Positions 1 to 10,335 are shown, numbered from the stretch's first letter. The stretch: DNA of 64,000 nt from Planctomycetota bacterium (GCA_029260735.1 JAJDCR010000016.1:1-64000); one strand, 5' to 3'. The notes: generated by a model from the sequence alone, not told the origin. Made by a program: numbers and translations.

Positions 1-480
1 GAGTTAGGTAACCGTTCAGGCATCGCTGACTCTCTAGGCAATATTGGTAATATCTATTCTAGCTTAAGTGAGTATGAAAAAGCTTTGGATTACTACAACC
101 AGTCGCTTGCTCTAAACAAGGAGTTAGGTAACCGTTCAGGCATCGCTGACTCTCTAAACACTATTGGCAATATCTATTACCGTTTAAGCGAATATGAAAA
201 AGCTTTGGATTACTACAACCAGTCGCTTACTCTAAACAAGGAGCTAGGTAACCGTTCAGGTATTTCTGCCTCTCTAGGCAGTATTGGTAATATCTATTCT
301 AGCTTAAGCGAATATGAAAAGGCTTTGAATTACTACAACCAGTCGCTTACTCTAAACAAGGAGCTAGGTAACCGTTCAGGCATTGCTGCCTCTCTAGGCA
401 ATATTGGTAATATCTATTCTAGCTTAAGCGAATATGAAAAAGCTTTGGACTACCACTACCAGTCTCTTTCTTTAGAAAAA
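1..480 (+). repeat. Four 120-bp direct repeats coding TPR units
   Basis: The DNA repeats every 120 bases (1-120, 121-240, 241-360, 361-480) with few differences between units, including at synonymous sites. Each unit encodes one 40-residue TPR. The array probably continues to the left of the window. Near identity at the DNA level suggests recent duplication or gene conversion. Confidence 0.9.
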
Positions 481-2205
481 GAACTAAAAAATGATTTAGG
501 TATTGCTAGTTCTTTATTTTCAAAAGCAAGATGCTATCGCTTTCTTGGAAATATAGAACTAGCTTTAGATGATTACAAAAATGCCCTAACCAAATGGTAT
601 GAGATATCAAAAGTAGCTAAAGTAGCACGAGACTCCTTTCTAAAAGACAAAATCTTTGACTTCCAGGAAGCCATAGATTTCCATCTTTTAGCTAATAGCA
701 AGAAAGAAGAAGTCTGGCAAATTTTCCAAAAATACAAAGGATACGGTTTTTTATCCTTGATGGCAGAGAGTAAAGCAAATCTAGAGAAAACCATAGACCC
801 AATACTAAGAAGAAAACGCAATCTTATTCTAGCACAAATATCAGATACTCAGAAAAAGCTATCACAAAACACTAAGGAACAAGGCAAATCTGATGATCTA
901 CACAATAAGCTAGAAGAAAAAGAATACGAGTTAAGACAAGTAATCGGAGAGATCCGTCGAGTAAATCCTGCTTTTGCTAATCTAGTTTATCCTGAGCCTG
1001 CTACTCTAGAGCAAGTGCAATCAGATTTACAGGACGAAGAAATTCTTCTAGAATACTTCTTTACAAGCAAAAGTGGACTTAGAAGTGGCAAAGCTTACTG
1101 CTTTATTGTAGATCGAAATTCTCTTGAAATAATTAAAATAGGAGATTCGGCAGAGATAAACAGTAAAGTAAAAAACTTTCTCTATACGCTCAAGAACAGC
1201 AAAGATAGCTCAATGACCTGGACATACGCAGAAGAAGCCACGGAATTGTACCAATTATTGCTAGACCCCGTGCTAAAAAATCGAAATGCAAGCAAATTAA
1301 TAATAGCACCCGACGAGATGCTCCATCGTTTGCCCTTCTCTGCTATTTGCCTGCCAACCGAAGAAGGAGAAACTTGGCAAGATTTGAGCTATATAGCAGA
1401 CAAATACGAGATTTGCTATGTCACATCAGCAACAGCGATGGCTGAAATGAGCAAGCAAAAAAAGGCAAAAGAAAAAAAATTCTCTTTGCTAGCAATGGCA
1501 GATCCTGCTAACAAAAAACAAAATAACACGATGCGCCAGAGTCTGTCGAGCCTACCAGGCGCAAGGCAAGAAGTTCTTGCGATTGCCAAAAACATCCTCC
1601 CAGAAAAGTCTCTACCAGAAGAAGTAAGCGAAGATTTTACCTACGAAAACAAAAATATCTCAATCTCCTTTGGCAAAGAAGCCCAAGAAGCAAAGCTTTT
1701 TTCGCTATCCTTGCCGTACAACATACTCCACTTCGCGACCCACGGGGTGATAGATCCAGAGAACTCGCTTCGCTCCTTCTTACTCCTAGCCCCTACAAAC
1801 GCAGATAAACTTTCCGCAAAAGAAAGTAACTTACCCCTAGAAAGCATCACTGATGGGAATCTACAAGCACGGGAAATCTTTCACCTCAAAGACAGAATCC
1901 AAGCCAAGCTCGTTGTTCTTTCGGCCTGTGAAACAGGTCTTGGTAAATTAGAAAGAGGAGATGGAGTTGTGGGCTTTGCCCGTGCCTGGATGTATGCTGG
2001 AGTTAATAATCTCGTTGTTTCTCTTTGGAAAGTTGATGATGTCTCGACTTCTCGTTTGATGGAGAGCTTTTATCAGAATCTCTTCGAGGGAAAAAACTCT
2101 GGGGATTTTTTGGAATACCTTTCGCGGGCGAAAAAGCAACTTCGTCATTCGAAGAACTTTGCTGCTCCTTACTACTGGGCTCCTTTTGTTTTTATTGGTA
2201 GGTAA
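1..2205 (+). CDS. TPR-CHAT protease-like protein, C-terminal part (5' end outside the window)
   Basis: The frame is open from base 1, so the true start lies upstream. What is visible is four complete 40-residue TPR units of the kinesin-light-chain type (bases 1-480), a helical linker, and a C-terminal CHAT domain. CHAT is a caspase/separase-like cysteine peptidase fold. The probable catalytic His is in HFATHG (codon 1741-1743) and the Cys in SACETG (codon 1927-1929), so the peptidase looks intact. The protein closely resembles the next two genes, which carry a signal peptide and a PDZ-like domain, so the missing N-terminus probably does too; this is inference. The next gene starts 54 bases downstream with no obvious terminator between, suggesting co-transcription. 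Substrate unknown. Confidence 0.9.
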   Translation, partial: ELGNRSGIADSLGNIGNIYSSLSEYEKALDYYNQSLALNKELGNRSGIADSLNTIGNIYYRLSEYEKALDYYNQSLTLNKELGNRSGISASLGSIGNIYSSLSEYEKALNYYNQSLTLNKELGNRSGIAASLGNIGNIYSSLSEYEKALDYHYQSLSLEKELKNDLGIASSLFSKARCYRFLGNIELALDDYKNALTKWYEISKVAKVARDSFLKDKIFDFQEAIDFHLLANSKKEEVWQIFQKYKGYGFLSLMAESKANLEKTIDPILRRKRNLILAQISDTQKKLSQNTKEQGKSDDLHNKLEEKEYELRQVIGEIRRVNPAFANLVYPEPATLEQVQSDLQDEEILLEYFFTSKSGLRSGKAYCFIVDRNSLEIIKIGDSAEINSKVKNFLYTLKNSKDSSMTWTYAEEATELYQLLLDPVLKNRNASKLIIAPDEMLHRLPFSAICLPTEEGETWQDLSYIADKYEICYVTSATAMAEMSKQKKAKEKKFSLLAMADPANKKQNNTMRQSLSSLPGARQEVLAIAKNILPEKSLPEEVSEDFTYENKNISISFGKEAQEAKLFSLSLPYNILHFATHGVIDPENSLRSFLLLAPTNADKLSAKESNLPLESITDGNLQAREIFHLKDRIQAKLVVLSACETGLGKLERGDGVVGFARAWMYAGVNNLVVSLWKVDDVSTSRLMESFYQNLFEGKNSGDFLEYLSRAKKQLRHSKNFAAPYYWAPFVFIGR

Positions 2206-2259
2206 AAATTCGTCCACAAAAGTGCTAGAAAAAACATTTACAAAATATAAAGGGAAGCT

Positions 2260-5200
2260 ATGAAAATTACTAAAATCATTGGAATACTAAGTTCTCTAAC
2301 TCTAGTTTTTTTGTTCCCTACAATGGCCCAAAACCAAGAACAGACTGTTGAAGTTGAAAAAGGAGTAAAGGTTACTGGTGTCATTCCAGGAAGTGTCGCC
2401 CAAAAGATTGAACTACAAGAAGGGGACATTATTACTGCTTTTGCAGGATTCAATATTACTGATACAGATAGCCTATTCCAAGTAAAAAAATATGTCCAGG
2501 TCTTAGAAAAACAATGGCAGGAAAAAGGGAAAGATAAAAATTTCTGGTTACAAAACAAAACCGAAATAGAAAAGCAGACAGGAGGAATTTTTGTTCCGCC
2601 TATTAGCTTCTTACCAGACGGAACGCCGCTTTATTACTTGGAAATCATGCGCAATGGAAAGCAACAGGTATTCGAAATTTACTCCGGCAGTTGGGGAGCT
2701 TATATTGAAAACTGGGTGGCTTCAGGTTGGCATTTTCTATTGTTAAACGCTGTAAACTCTAAAGATGAAGAACAATGCATTGAAATCATTAGTCGTCATA
2801 AAGACGAAATGATGGGTTACTTTTCGTCGATGGAGCAAGTGTATATATCCAGAAGTGGAGAAGAAAGAAAAAAGATTCTACTATCGTGTGCTAATGTAGC
2901 AAAGTACTATGAAAATATAGCTATCAATTATCAAGTATCTCCTTGGCATCTTAAACAAGCTAAATTTTGGAAAAAAATGATAAATAAAATGCTTGGTTGG
3001 GAAGAAAAAGAATTTCAATTATATAAAAAAGCCTACGAATATTTTGAGCAAGGATTTTCTAAAAAAAACAAAAAAGAATTTTTAGAAGCATTAGAGTTAT
3101 TTGAAAAATCGTTGAAGTTGAGTAAGTCACTTTTATGTGATTCACTTTCTCAAGTTTTACTACATAATATAGGTGCTATATTTTCTCAACTAGGCCAATA
3201 TAAAAAGGCTTTGGGTTACTGCTACCAGTCTCTTGCTATAGAAAAGGAGTTCGGTTCTCCTTCAAGCATTGCTTCTTCCCTCAACAATATTGGTAATATC
3301 TGTATCCATTTAAGCGAATATGAAAACGCTTTGGATTACCACAAAGAGTCTCTTGCTTTACAAAATAAGTTAGGCAACCGTTTAGGTATCGCTTCTTCCC
3401 TCAACAATATCGGTAACATCTATGAAAATTTGAGCGAATATGAAATGGCTTTGGATTACCACAATCGCTCACTTGCTTTAAAAAAAGAGCTAGGTAACCG
3501 CTCAGGCATCGCTTCTTCCCTCAATAATATCGGTAACATCTATACCCATTTAAGTGAATATAAAAAGGCCTTGGATTACTATACTCGCTCACTTGCTTTA
3601 CAAAATAAATTAGGTAACCGTTTAGGTATCGCTTCTTCCCTCAACAATATCGGTAACATCTATGAAAGTTTGAGCAAATATGAAATGGCTTTGGATTACC
3701 TCAACCAGTCTCTTGCTATAAAAAAGGAGTTAGACAACAGTTCTGGCATTGCTTCTTCCCTCAACAATATTGGTCTTATTTATAAAAATTTAAGTGAATA
3801 TGAAATGGCTTTGGATTACTTCGACCAGTCTCTTACTTTACAAAAAAAGTTAAGTAATCGTTCAGGCATCGCTTCTTCCCTCAACAATATTGGTCTTATC
3901 TATGAAAGTTTAAGTGAATACGAAAAGTCTTTGGATTACTTCGACCAGTCTCTTACTTTACAAAAAAAGCTAAGTAACCCTTCTGGCATCGCTTCTTCTC
4001 TCAACAACATTGGCAATATCTATGAAAGTTTAAGCGAGTATCAAAAGGCTTTGGATTACCACAACCGGTCTCTTACTTTACAAAAAGAACTAAGTAACCC
4101 TTCTGGCGTCGCTTCTTCTCTCAACAACATTGGCAATATCTATGAAAATTTAAGCGAATATGAAACGGCTTTGGATTACCACAACCAGTCTCTTTCTTTA
4201 CAAAAAGAGCTTGGTAACCCTTCTGGCATCGCTGCTTCTCTCAACAATATTGGTAATATCCATATCCACTTAAGCCGATATGAAAAAGCTTTGGATTACT
4301 ACAACCAGTCTCTTGCTTTGCAAAAAAAGCTTGGTAACCCTTCTGGTATTGCTTCTTCTCTCAACAATATTGGCAGCATCTGTACCAATTTAAGCGAATA
4401 TGAAATGGCTTTGGATTATCACAACCAGTCTCTTGCTTTAGAAAAGGAGTTAGGTAACCCTTCTGGCATCGCTTCTTCTCTGGGCAATATTGGCAATATC
4501 TATATATGTTTAAGCCAATATGAAATGGCTTTGAATTACCACAACCAGTCGCTTGTTATTGAAAAAGAACTAAAAAACAATTTAGGTATTTCTCTCTCTT
4601 TATTGGCCAGAGCAAAAAGCTATCGTTTTCTCAAAAAATCAAGGCAAGCCTTAGATGATTATAAAAATGCCCTAACCAAATGGTATGAAATATCAAAAGT
4701 AGCTAAAGTAGCACGAGAATCATTTCTAAAAGACAAAATCTTTTTCTTTCAGGAAGCCATAGATTTCCATATTTTGACGAATAATAAGAAAGAAGAAGCC
4801 TGGCAAATTTTCCAAAAATACAAAGGATACGGCTTTCTATCATTGATGGCTGAGAGTAAAGCAAATCTAGAAAAAACCATAGACCCAAAACTAAGAAGAA
4901 AACGCAATCTCATCTTAGCACAGATATCAGATATTCAGAAAAAGCTATCGGAAAATAGTAAGCAACAAGAAATAATTGATGCTCTGCGCAACAGCTTAGA
5001 AGAAAAAGAATACGAGTTAAGGCAAGTAATCGGGGAGATCCGTCGAGTAAATCCTGCTTTTGCTGATTTAGTTTATCCTGAACCAGCTACTCTAGAGCAA
5101 GTGCAATCAAGTTTGCAGAACGGAGAAGTTCTTCTAGAATACTTCTTTACGACAAAAAGTAAATTCAGAAGTGGCAAAGCCTATTGTTTTATTGTAGATA

Positions 5201-6294
5201 AAAATTCTCTAGAAGTAATTGAAATAGGAGATACCGCTAAGATAAACAATAAAATAAAGAACTTTCTCCATACACTCAAGGATAGTAAAAATAGCTCCAT
5301 GACATGGACATACACAGAAGAAGCAACCGAGCTATATCAATTGTTGCTAGATCCCGTGCTACAAAATAGAAACGCGAGTAAATTAATAATAGCACCTGAC
5401 GAAATGCTCCATCGTTTGCCCTTCTCAGCTCTTTGCCTGCCAACGGAGGAAGAAGGAGAAACTTGGAAAGATTTAAGCTATGTAGCAGATAAATACGAAA
5501 TTTGTTATGTGACATCAGCAACAGCAATGGTCGAAATGAGTAAGCAAAAGAAGGCAAAAGAAAAGAAGTTCTCTTTGCTAGCAATGGCAGATCCTGTTAG
5601 CGAAAACGAAAATAGCATGGTGCGCCAGAGTTTGTCTAAACTACCAGGCGCAAGGCAAGAAGTGCTTGCTATTGCCAAAAACATCCTCCCAGAAAAATCT
5701 CTAGCAGAAGAGGTAAGCGAAGATTTTATCTACCAAAACAAAGATATATCGATCTCCTTTGGTAAGGAAGCCCAAGAATCCAAGCTTTTTTCACTACCTC
5801 TACTATACAACATTCTCCACTTCGCTACTCACGGGGTGATCGATCCAGAGAACTCGCTTCGCTCCTTCTTACTTCTGGCTCCTACCGACACAAACAAGCT
5901 TCCCCCAAAAGAAAGTAACCTACCCCTAGAAAGCATCACTGATGGAAATTTACAAGCACGAGAAATCTTTCACCTCAAAGACAGAATCCAAGCTGAGCTT
6001 GTTGTTCTTTCAGCCTGTGAAACAGGTCTTGGTATGTTAGAAAGAGGAGATGGGGTTGTGGGCTTTGCTCGTGCTTGGATGTATGCTGGAGTCAATAACC
6101 TCGTTGTTTCTCTTTGGAAAGTTGATGATATATCTACTTCTCGTTTGATGGAGAGTTTTTATCAGAATTTCTTCAAGGGAAAAAACTCTGGGGATTTTTT
6201 GGAATATCTTTCGCGGGCGAAAAAGCAACTTCGTTATTCGGAAGACTTTGCTGCTCCTTACTACTGGGCTCCTTTTGTTTTTATTGGAAAGTAA
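2260..6294 (+). CDS. Secreted PDZ-TPR-CHAT protease-like protein
   Basis: The 1344-residue product begins with a clear signal peptide (hydrophobic core about residues 5-20, likely cut after TMA at residue 23). A PDZ-like segment follows at about residues 28-145 (GVIPGSVAQK, LQEGDIITAFAG, the pattern of HtrA-type PDZ domains). A helical segment runs to about 290, then about twelve 40-residue TPR units to about 780, and a CHAT domain at the C-terminus. The CHAT dyad is His1191 (HFATHG) and Cys1253 (SACETG). Most bacterial CHAT proteins are cytoplasmic, so export to the periplasm or cell surface is unusual. The start has AAAGGGA upstream. It is the middle of three tandem paralogues and is probably expressed with them. 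A role as a regulated peptidase responding to bound protein or peptide is inference. Confidence 0.92.
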   Translation: MKITKIIGILSSLTLVFLFPTMAQNQEQTVEVEKGVKVTGVIPGSVAQKIELQEGDIITAFAGFNITDTDSLFQVKKYVQVLEKQWQEKGKDKNFWLQNKTEIEKQTGGIFVPPISFLPDGTPLYYLEIMRNGKQQVFEIYSGSWGAYIENWVASGWHFLLLNAVNSKDEEQCIEIISRHKDEMMGYFSSMEQVYISRSGEERKKILLSCANVAKYYENIAINYQVSPWHLKQAKFWKKMINKMLGWEEKEFQLYKKAYEYFEQGFSKKNKKEFLEALELFEKSLKLSKSLLCDSLSQVLLHNIGAIFSQLGQYKKALGYCYQSLAIEKEFGSPSSIASSLNNIGNICIHLSEYENALDYHKESLALQNKLGNRLGIASSLNNIGNIYENLSEYEMALDYHNRSLALKKELGNRSGIASSLNNIGNIYTHLSEYKKALDYYTRSLALQNKLGNRLGIASSLNNIGNIYESLSKYEMALDYLNQSLAIKKELDNSSGIASSLNNIGLIYKNLSEYEMALDYFDQSLTLQKKLSNRSGIASSLNNIGLIYESLSEYEKSLDYFDQSLTLQKKLSNPSGIASSLNNIGNIYESLSEYQKALDYHNRSLTLQKELSNPSGVASSLNNIGNIYENLSEYETALDYHNQSLSLQKELGNPSGIAASLNNIGNIHIHLSRYEKALDYYNQSLALQKKLGNPSGIASSLNNIGSICTNLSEYEMALDYHNQSLALEKELGNPSGIASSLGNIGNIYICLSQYEMALNYHNQSLVIEKELKNNLGISLSLLARAKSYRFLKKSRQALDDYKNALTKWYEISKVAKVARESFLKDKIFFFQEAIDFHILTNNKKEEAWQIFQKYKGYGFLSLMAESKANLEKTIDPKLRRKRNLILAQISDIQKKLSENSKQQEIIDALRNSLEEKEYELRQVIGEIRRVNPAFADLVYPEPATLEQVQSSLQNGEVLLEYFFTTKSKFRSGKAYCFIVDKNSLEVIEIGDTAKINNKIKNFLHTLKDSKNSSMTWTYTEEATELYQLLLDPVLQNRNASKLIIAPDEMLHRLPFSALCLPTEEEGETWKDLSYVADKYEICYVTSATAMVEMSKQKKAKEKKFSLLAMADPVSENENSMVRQSLSKLPGARQEVLAIAKNILPEKSLAEEVSEDFIYQNKDISISFGKEAQESKLFSLPLLYNILHFATHGVIDPENSLRSFLLLAPTDTNKLPPKESNLPLESITDGNLQAREIFHLKDRIQAELVVLSACETGLGMLERGDGVVGFARAWMYAGVNNLVVSLWKVDDISTSRLMESFYQNFFKGKNSGDFLEYLSRAKKQLRYSEDFAAPYYWAPFVFIGK
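3160..4600 (+). repeat. Array of about twelve 120-bp TPR-coding repeats
   Basis: The 120-base period corresponds to one TPR per unit. Several units are nearly identical at the nucleotide level, for example those around 3360-3480 and 3600-3720. Similar units occur in the genes on both sides, so recombination between genes is possible. Confidence 0.85.
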
Positions 6295-6348
6295 AAATTC
6301 GTCCACAAAAGTGGTAGAGAAAACATTTACAAAATATAAAGGTAGGCT

Positions 6349-9300
6349 ATGAAAATCACTAAAATCATTGGAATACTGAGTTGTCTAATTCTAATTTTTT
6401 TGTTCCCTGCAATGGCCCAAAACCAAGAGCAGACTGTTGAAATTGAAAAGGGAGTAAAGGTTACTGGTGTCATTTCAGGAAGTGTGGCCCAAAAGCTTGG
6501 GTTACACGAAGGGGACATTATTACCGCCTTTGCCGGATTGAATATTACTGATACAGATAGCCTATTCCAAGTGAAAAAATATGTCCTGGCCTTAGAGAAA
6601 CAATGGCAAGAAAATGGGAAAGATAGAGAGTTCTGGTTGCAAAATAAAATCAAAATAGAAAAACAAACAGGAGGACTTTTTATACAGCCTATTAACTTCT
6701 TGCCAGACGAAACTCCACTCTATTATTTGGAAATCATGCGTAATGGTGAGCGACGGGTATTTGAAGTATACTCGGGCAGTTGGGGAGCTTATATTGAGAA
6801 CTGGGTAGCTTCAGAAAATAAAGATTGGCGATTGACACTTTTACGTGCTGCTACTTCTGGAGGTAAAAAAGAATGTCTTGAGATTATCAAGAAACATAAA
6901 AATGAGATGATCGAATGTTTTTTATTTTTAGAGAGAAGATTGATCCATGAAGAAAATCGAGAAAGAAAAAAGATTTTACTATCTGTTCTTAAAATAACAA
7001 AGCACTACAAAGAAATAGCCCTTGTTGAATCAGAATATCCTTGGTGTCTTAAACAAGCCAAGTTTTGGGAAAAACTGATAGAACAAATGATCAGTTGGGA
7101 AGAAAAAAAAATTCAACTGCACCGAGAGGCACATGAGTATTTTAGTAAAGGGCTTTCCAAATACGACAGAGAAGAAATGTCAATAGCATTGCCCCTATTT
7201 GAAAAATCACTGGCACTAAGTAAATCACTTTCTCATGAGTTGCTCTTTGTTAACTCCTTAGACTATATCGGTATCATCTACGAAATGTTAAGTGAAAATA
7301 AAAAAGCTTTAGACTACCACATTCAGTCCTTGGCTATAAAGAAAAAACTAGGCGATCAAATAGGCATTACATACTCTCTAAACAATATTGGCAATGTCTA
7401 TGAAAGTTTAGGTAAATATAAAAAAGCATTAAACTATCACAACCAATCTCTTTCTATAAAAAAAACAAGCAATAGCCCTTCGAGTATAGCTTCTTCTCTC
7501 AATAATATTGGTCTTATCTATTATAATTTATGTGAGTATAGAAAAGCATTAGAGTATTTCAATCAATCTCTTGCTATAAAGAAGGAACTAAATAATCACC
7601 TAGACATCGCTTCTCTTCTAAACAACATCGGAAGTATCTATAAAGTTTTAAGCGAGTATGAAAAAGCATTAGACTACCATAGTAAATCCCTCGCTATTCA
7701 CAAAAAAATCAATAGTCCTTCGGGTGTAGCTTCCTCCCTAAACAATATCGGTCTTATCTACGGGAGACTAAGTGAATATGAAAAAGCATTAGATTACCAT
7801 AATCAATCTCTCGCTATTCGAAAAAGAATTAATAGCCCTTCAGGTATAGCTTCCTCCCTAAACAATATTGGTAATGTCTATGAAAGTTTAGGTGAATATG
7901 AGAAAGCTTTAAACTATCACAACCAATCTCTTTCTATAAAGAAAAAAATCCATAGCCCTTCAGGTGTAGCTTCCTCCCTAAACAATATCGGTCTTATCTA
8001 CGAAAGACTAAGCAAATATGAAAAGGCTTTGGACTACCACAACCAATCCCTTGCCATAAAAAAAGAACTGAGAGATCTCTATGGTGTTGCTTCTTCTCTT
8101 AGTAACATCGGTAATATTTACGAAAGTTTAAGTGAATATGAGAAAGCTTTGGACTACCATAACCAATCTCTTGCTATCAAAAAAGAACAAGAAAATCGTT
8201 CAGACATTGCCTTATCTTTAGGAAATATGGGTGGTCTCTATTACCGATTGAGGGAATACGAAAAAGCTTTAGGCTACCACAACCAATCTCTTGCTATCAA
8301 AAAAGAGCTGAAAGATCTCTCAGGAATAGCTTCTTCTTTGGGTAACATTGCTCTTGTCTACGAAAGTTTAAGTGAATATGAAAAAGCTTTAGACTACCAC
8401 AAACAGTCTCTTACGATGGAGAGGAAACTGCACAATCGTTTAGGGATTTCTGAATCTCTACATAACATCGCTCTTATCTATACAAGCCTAGAAGAATATG
8501 AAAAAGCATTAGATTACCACAACCAGTCTATTGTCATTCAAAAAGAACTAAAGAACGATTTAGGTATTGCTCGCTCTTTATTTTCAAGAGCGAGAAGATA
8601 TCGTTCTCTCAACAAACCAAGTCTAGCTTTAGACGATTATAAAAATGCCCTAACCAAATGGTATGATATATCAAAAGTAGCTAAAGTAGCACGAGAATCA
8701 TTTATAAAAGACAAAGTCTTTTTTTTCCAGGAAGTCATAGATTTCCATGTTTTCGCGAACAAGAAAGAAAAAGCATGGCAAATGTTCCAAAAATACAAAG
8801 GATATGGCTTTATATCACTGCTAGCTGAGAGTAAAGCAAATCTAGAGAAAACAATAGATCCAAAATTAAAAAGAAAACGCAATCTGGTTCTAGCACATAT
8901 ATCAGATATTCATAAAAAGCTATCGGAAAATAATAAGCAACAAGAAATAATTGATGCTCTGCGTAACAGCTTAGAAGAAAAAGAGTACAAGTTAAGGCAA
9001 GTAATCGGAGAGATACGTCGAGTAAACCCTGGTTTTACTGATTTAGTATACCCTGAGCCAGCCACTCTAGAGCAAGTGCAATCAAGTTTGCAGGACGGAG
9101 AAGTTCTTCTAGAATACTTCTTTACGACAAAAAGCACATTCAGAAGTGGCAAAGCCTATTGTTTTATTGTAGATAAAAATTCTCTAGAAGTAATTAAAAT
9201 AGGAGATACAGCTAAGATAAACAATAAAATAAAAAACTTCCTCCATACACTCAAAGACAGTAAAAATAGCTCCATGACATGGACATACATAGAAGAAGCC

Positions 9301-10269
9301 ACAGAACTTTACCAACTATTACTAGATCCCGTATTACAAAATAGAAACCTCAGCAAATTAATAATAGCACCTGACGAAATGCTCCATCGTTTGCCCTTCT
9401 CGGCTCTTTGCCTGCCAACGGAGGAAGAAGGAGAAACTTGGCAAGATTTAAGCTATATAGTAGATAAATACGATCTTTGTTATGTGACATCAGCAACAGC
9501 AATGGCCGAAATGAGCAAGCAAAAGGAGACAAATGAAAAAAGATTCTCTTTGCTGGCAATGGCAGACCCTGTTAGCGAAAATAAAGATAACATGATGCGA
9601 CAAAGTCTATCGAGCCTACCAGGCGCACGGCAAGAAGTTCTTGCTATTGCCAAGAATTTCCTCATAGAAAAATCTCTATCAGAAGAAGTAAGCGAAAATT
9701 TTATTTACCAAGACAAAAATATCTCGATTTCTTTTGGTAAAGAAGCCCAAGAAGCAAAGCTTTTTTCACTATCTCTACCATACGACATACTGCACTTCGC
9801 AACTCATGGGGTAATAGACGCAGAGAACTCGCTTCGCTCCTTCTTACTCCTGGCCCCTACCGCCCCAGATAAAATTCCCCCAGCAGAAAATAACCTACCT
9901 CTCGAAAGCATCACTGATGGAAATTTACAGGCACGGGAAATCTTTCACCTCAAAGACAGAATCCAAGCCAAACTCGTTGTTCTTTCGGCCTGCGAGACAG
10001 GTCTTGGTAAATTAGAAAAAGGAGATGGAGTTGTGGGTTTTTCTCGTGCTTGGATGTATACGGGGGTAAACAGTCTCATTGTTTCTCTTTGGAAGGTCAA
10101 TGACTCTTCTACTTCTCTTTTGATGGAAAACTTTTATCGACATCTCTTCGCCGAAAAAGACTCCGAACATTTTTTGAAGTACCTTATTCAAGCGAAAAAA
10201 GAGCTTCGTCATTCGAAGAACTATGCTGCTCCTTACTATTGGGCTCCTTTTATTTTTATTGGAAAATAA
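6349..10269 (+). CDS. Secreted PDZ-TPR-CHAT protease-like protein (third tandem copy)
   Basis: The 1306-residue paralogue has the same layout as the gene before it: signal peptide ending near residue 23 (AMA), PDZ-like segment (about 28-145), about eleven 40-residue TPR units (about residues 300-740), and a CHAT domain with His1153 (HFATHG) and Cys1215 (SACETG). The N-terminal 120 residues and the CHAT domain are very similar to the upstream copy. The TPR units have diverged more in sequence and number, as expected if the array sets ligand specificity. The 54-base spacer upstream is nearly the same as the spacer before the second copy, so spacer and gene duplicated together. It ends the tandem set; a new promoter lies just downstream. 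Confidence 0.92.
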   Translation: MKITKIIGILSCLILIFLFPAMAQNQEQTVEIEKGVKVTGVISGSVAQKLGLHEGDIITAFAGLNITDTDSLFQVKKYVLALEKQWQENGKDREFWLQNKIKIEKQTGGLFIQPINFLPDETPLYYLEIMRNGERRVFEVYSGSWGAYIENWVASENKDWRLTLLRAATSGGKKECLEIIKKHKNEMIECFLFLERRLIHEENRERKKILLSVLKITKHYKEIALVESEYPWCLKQAKFWEKLIEQMISWEEKKIQLHREAHEYFSKGLSKYDREEMSIALPLFEKSLALSKSLSHELLFVNSLDYIGIIYEMLSENKKALDYHIQSLAIKKKLGDQIGITYSLNNIGNVYESLGKYKKALNYHNQSLSIKKTSNSPSSIASSLNNIGLIYYNLCEYRKALEYFNQSLAIKKELNNHLDIASLLNNIGSIYKVLSEYEKALDYHSKSLAIHKKINSPSGVASSLNNIGLIYGRLSEYEKALDYHNQSLAIRKRINSPSGIASSLNNIGNVYESLGEYEKALNYHNQSLSIKKKIHSPSGVASSLNNIGLIYERLSKYEKALDYHNQSLAIKKELRDLYGVASSLSNIGNIYESLSEYEKALDYHNQSLAIKKEQENRSDIALSLGNMGGLYYRLREYEKALGYHNQSLAIKKELKDLSGIASSLGNIALVYESLSEYEKALDYHKQSLTMERKLHNRLGISESLHNIALIYTSLEEYEKALDYHNQSIVIQKELKNDLGIARSLFSRARRYRSLNKPSLALDDYKNALTKWYDISKVAKVARESFIKDKVFFFQEVIDFHVFANKKEKAWQMFQKYKGYGFISLLAESKANLEKTIDPKLKRKRNLVLAHISDIHKKLSENNKQQEIIDALRNSLEEKEYKLRQVIGEIRRVNPGFTDLVYPEPATLEQVQSSLQDGEVLLEYFFTTKSTFRSGKAYCFIVDKNSLEVIKIGDTAKINNKIKNFLHTLKDSKNSSMTWTYIEEATELYQLLLDPVLQNRNLSKLIIAPDEMLHRLPFSALCLPTEEEGETWQDLSYIVDKYDLCYVTSATAMAEMSKQKETNEKRFSLLAMADPVSENKDNMMRQSLSSLPGARQEVLAIAKNFLIEKSLSEEVSENFIYQDKNISISFGKEAQEAKLFSLSLPYDILHFATHGVIDAENSLRSFLLLAPTAPDKIPPAENNLPLESITDGNLQAREIFHLKDRIQAKLVVLSACETGLGKLEKGDGVVGFSRAWMYTGVNSLIVSLWKVNDSSTSLLMENFYRHLFAEKDSEHFLKYLIQAKKELRHSKNYAAPYYWAPFIFIGK
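7245..8570 (+). repeat. Array of about eleven 120-bp TPR-coding repeats
   Basis: The period is again 120 bases. Units here are less alike than in the two upstream genes, but blocks such as 7380-7440 and 7860-7920 still share long matching stretches. Confidence 0.8.
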
Positions 10270-10276
10270 AACCGCA

Positions 10277-10305
10277 TTGTTTGTGGTTGTGGGTAGTGGT
10301 ATAAT
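10277..10305 (+). promoter_or_regulatory. Sigma-70-like promoter for the nitrilase-LRR gene
   Basis: TTGTTT (10277-10282) and a perfect TATAAT (10300-10305) are separated by 17 bases. They lie just upstream of the start at 10336, after the third TPR-CHAT gene has ended. Confidence 0.5.
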
Positions 10306-10335
10306 ACGTAGAGCAATAATAAAAGGAAATTAAGT

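Noticed and set aside
573-821. Antisense reading frames inside the TPR-CHAT, PKS and other genes
   Set aside because: They mirror conserved coding sequence on the other strand, recur at equivalent places in the paralogues and lack ribosome sites.
1-8570. Regular direct repeats resembling a CRISPR array
   Set aside because: The period is exactly 120 bases, there are no unique spacers, and every unit translates in frame as a TPR.
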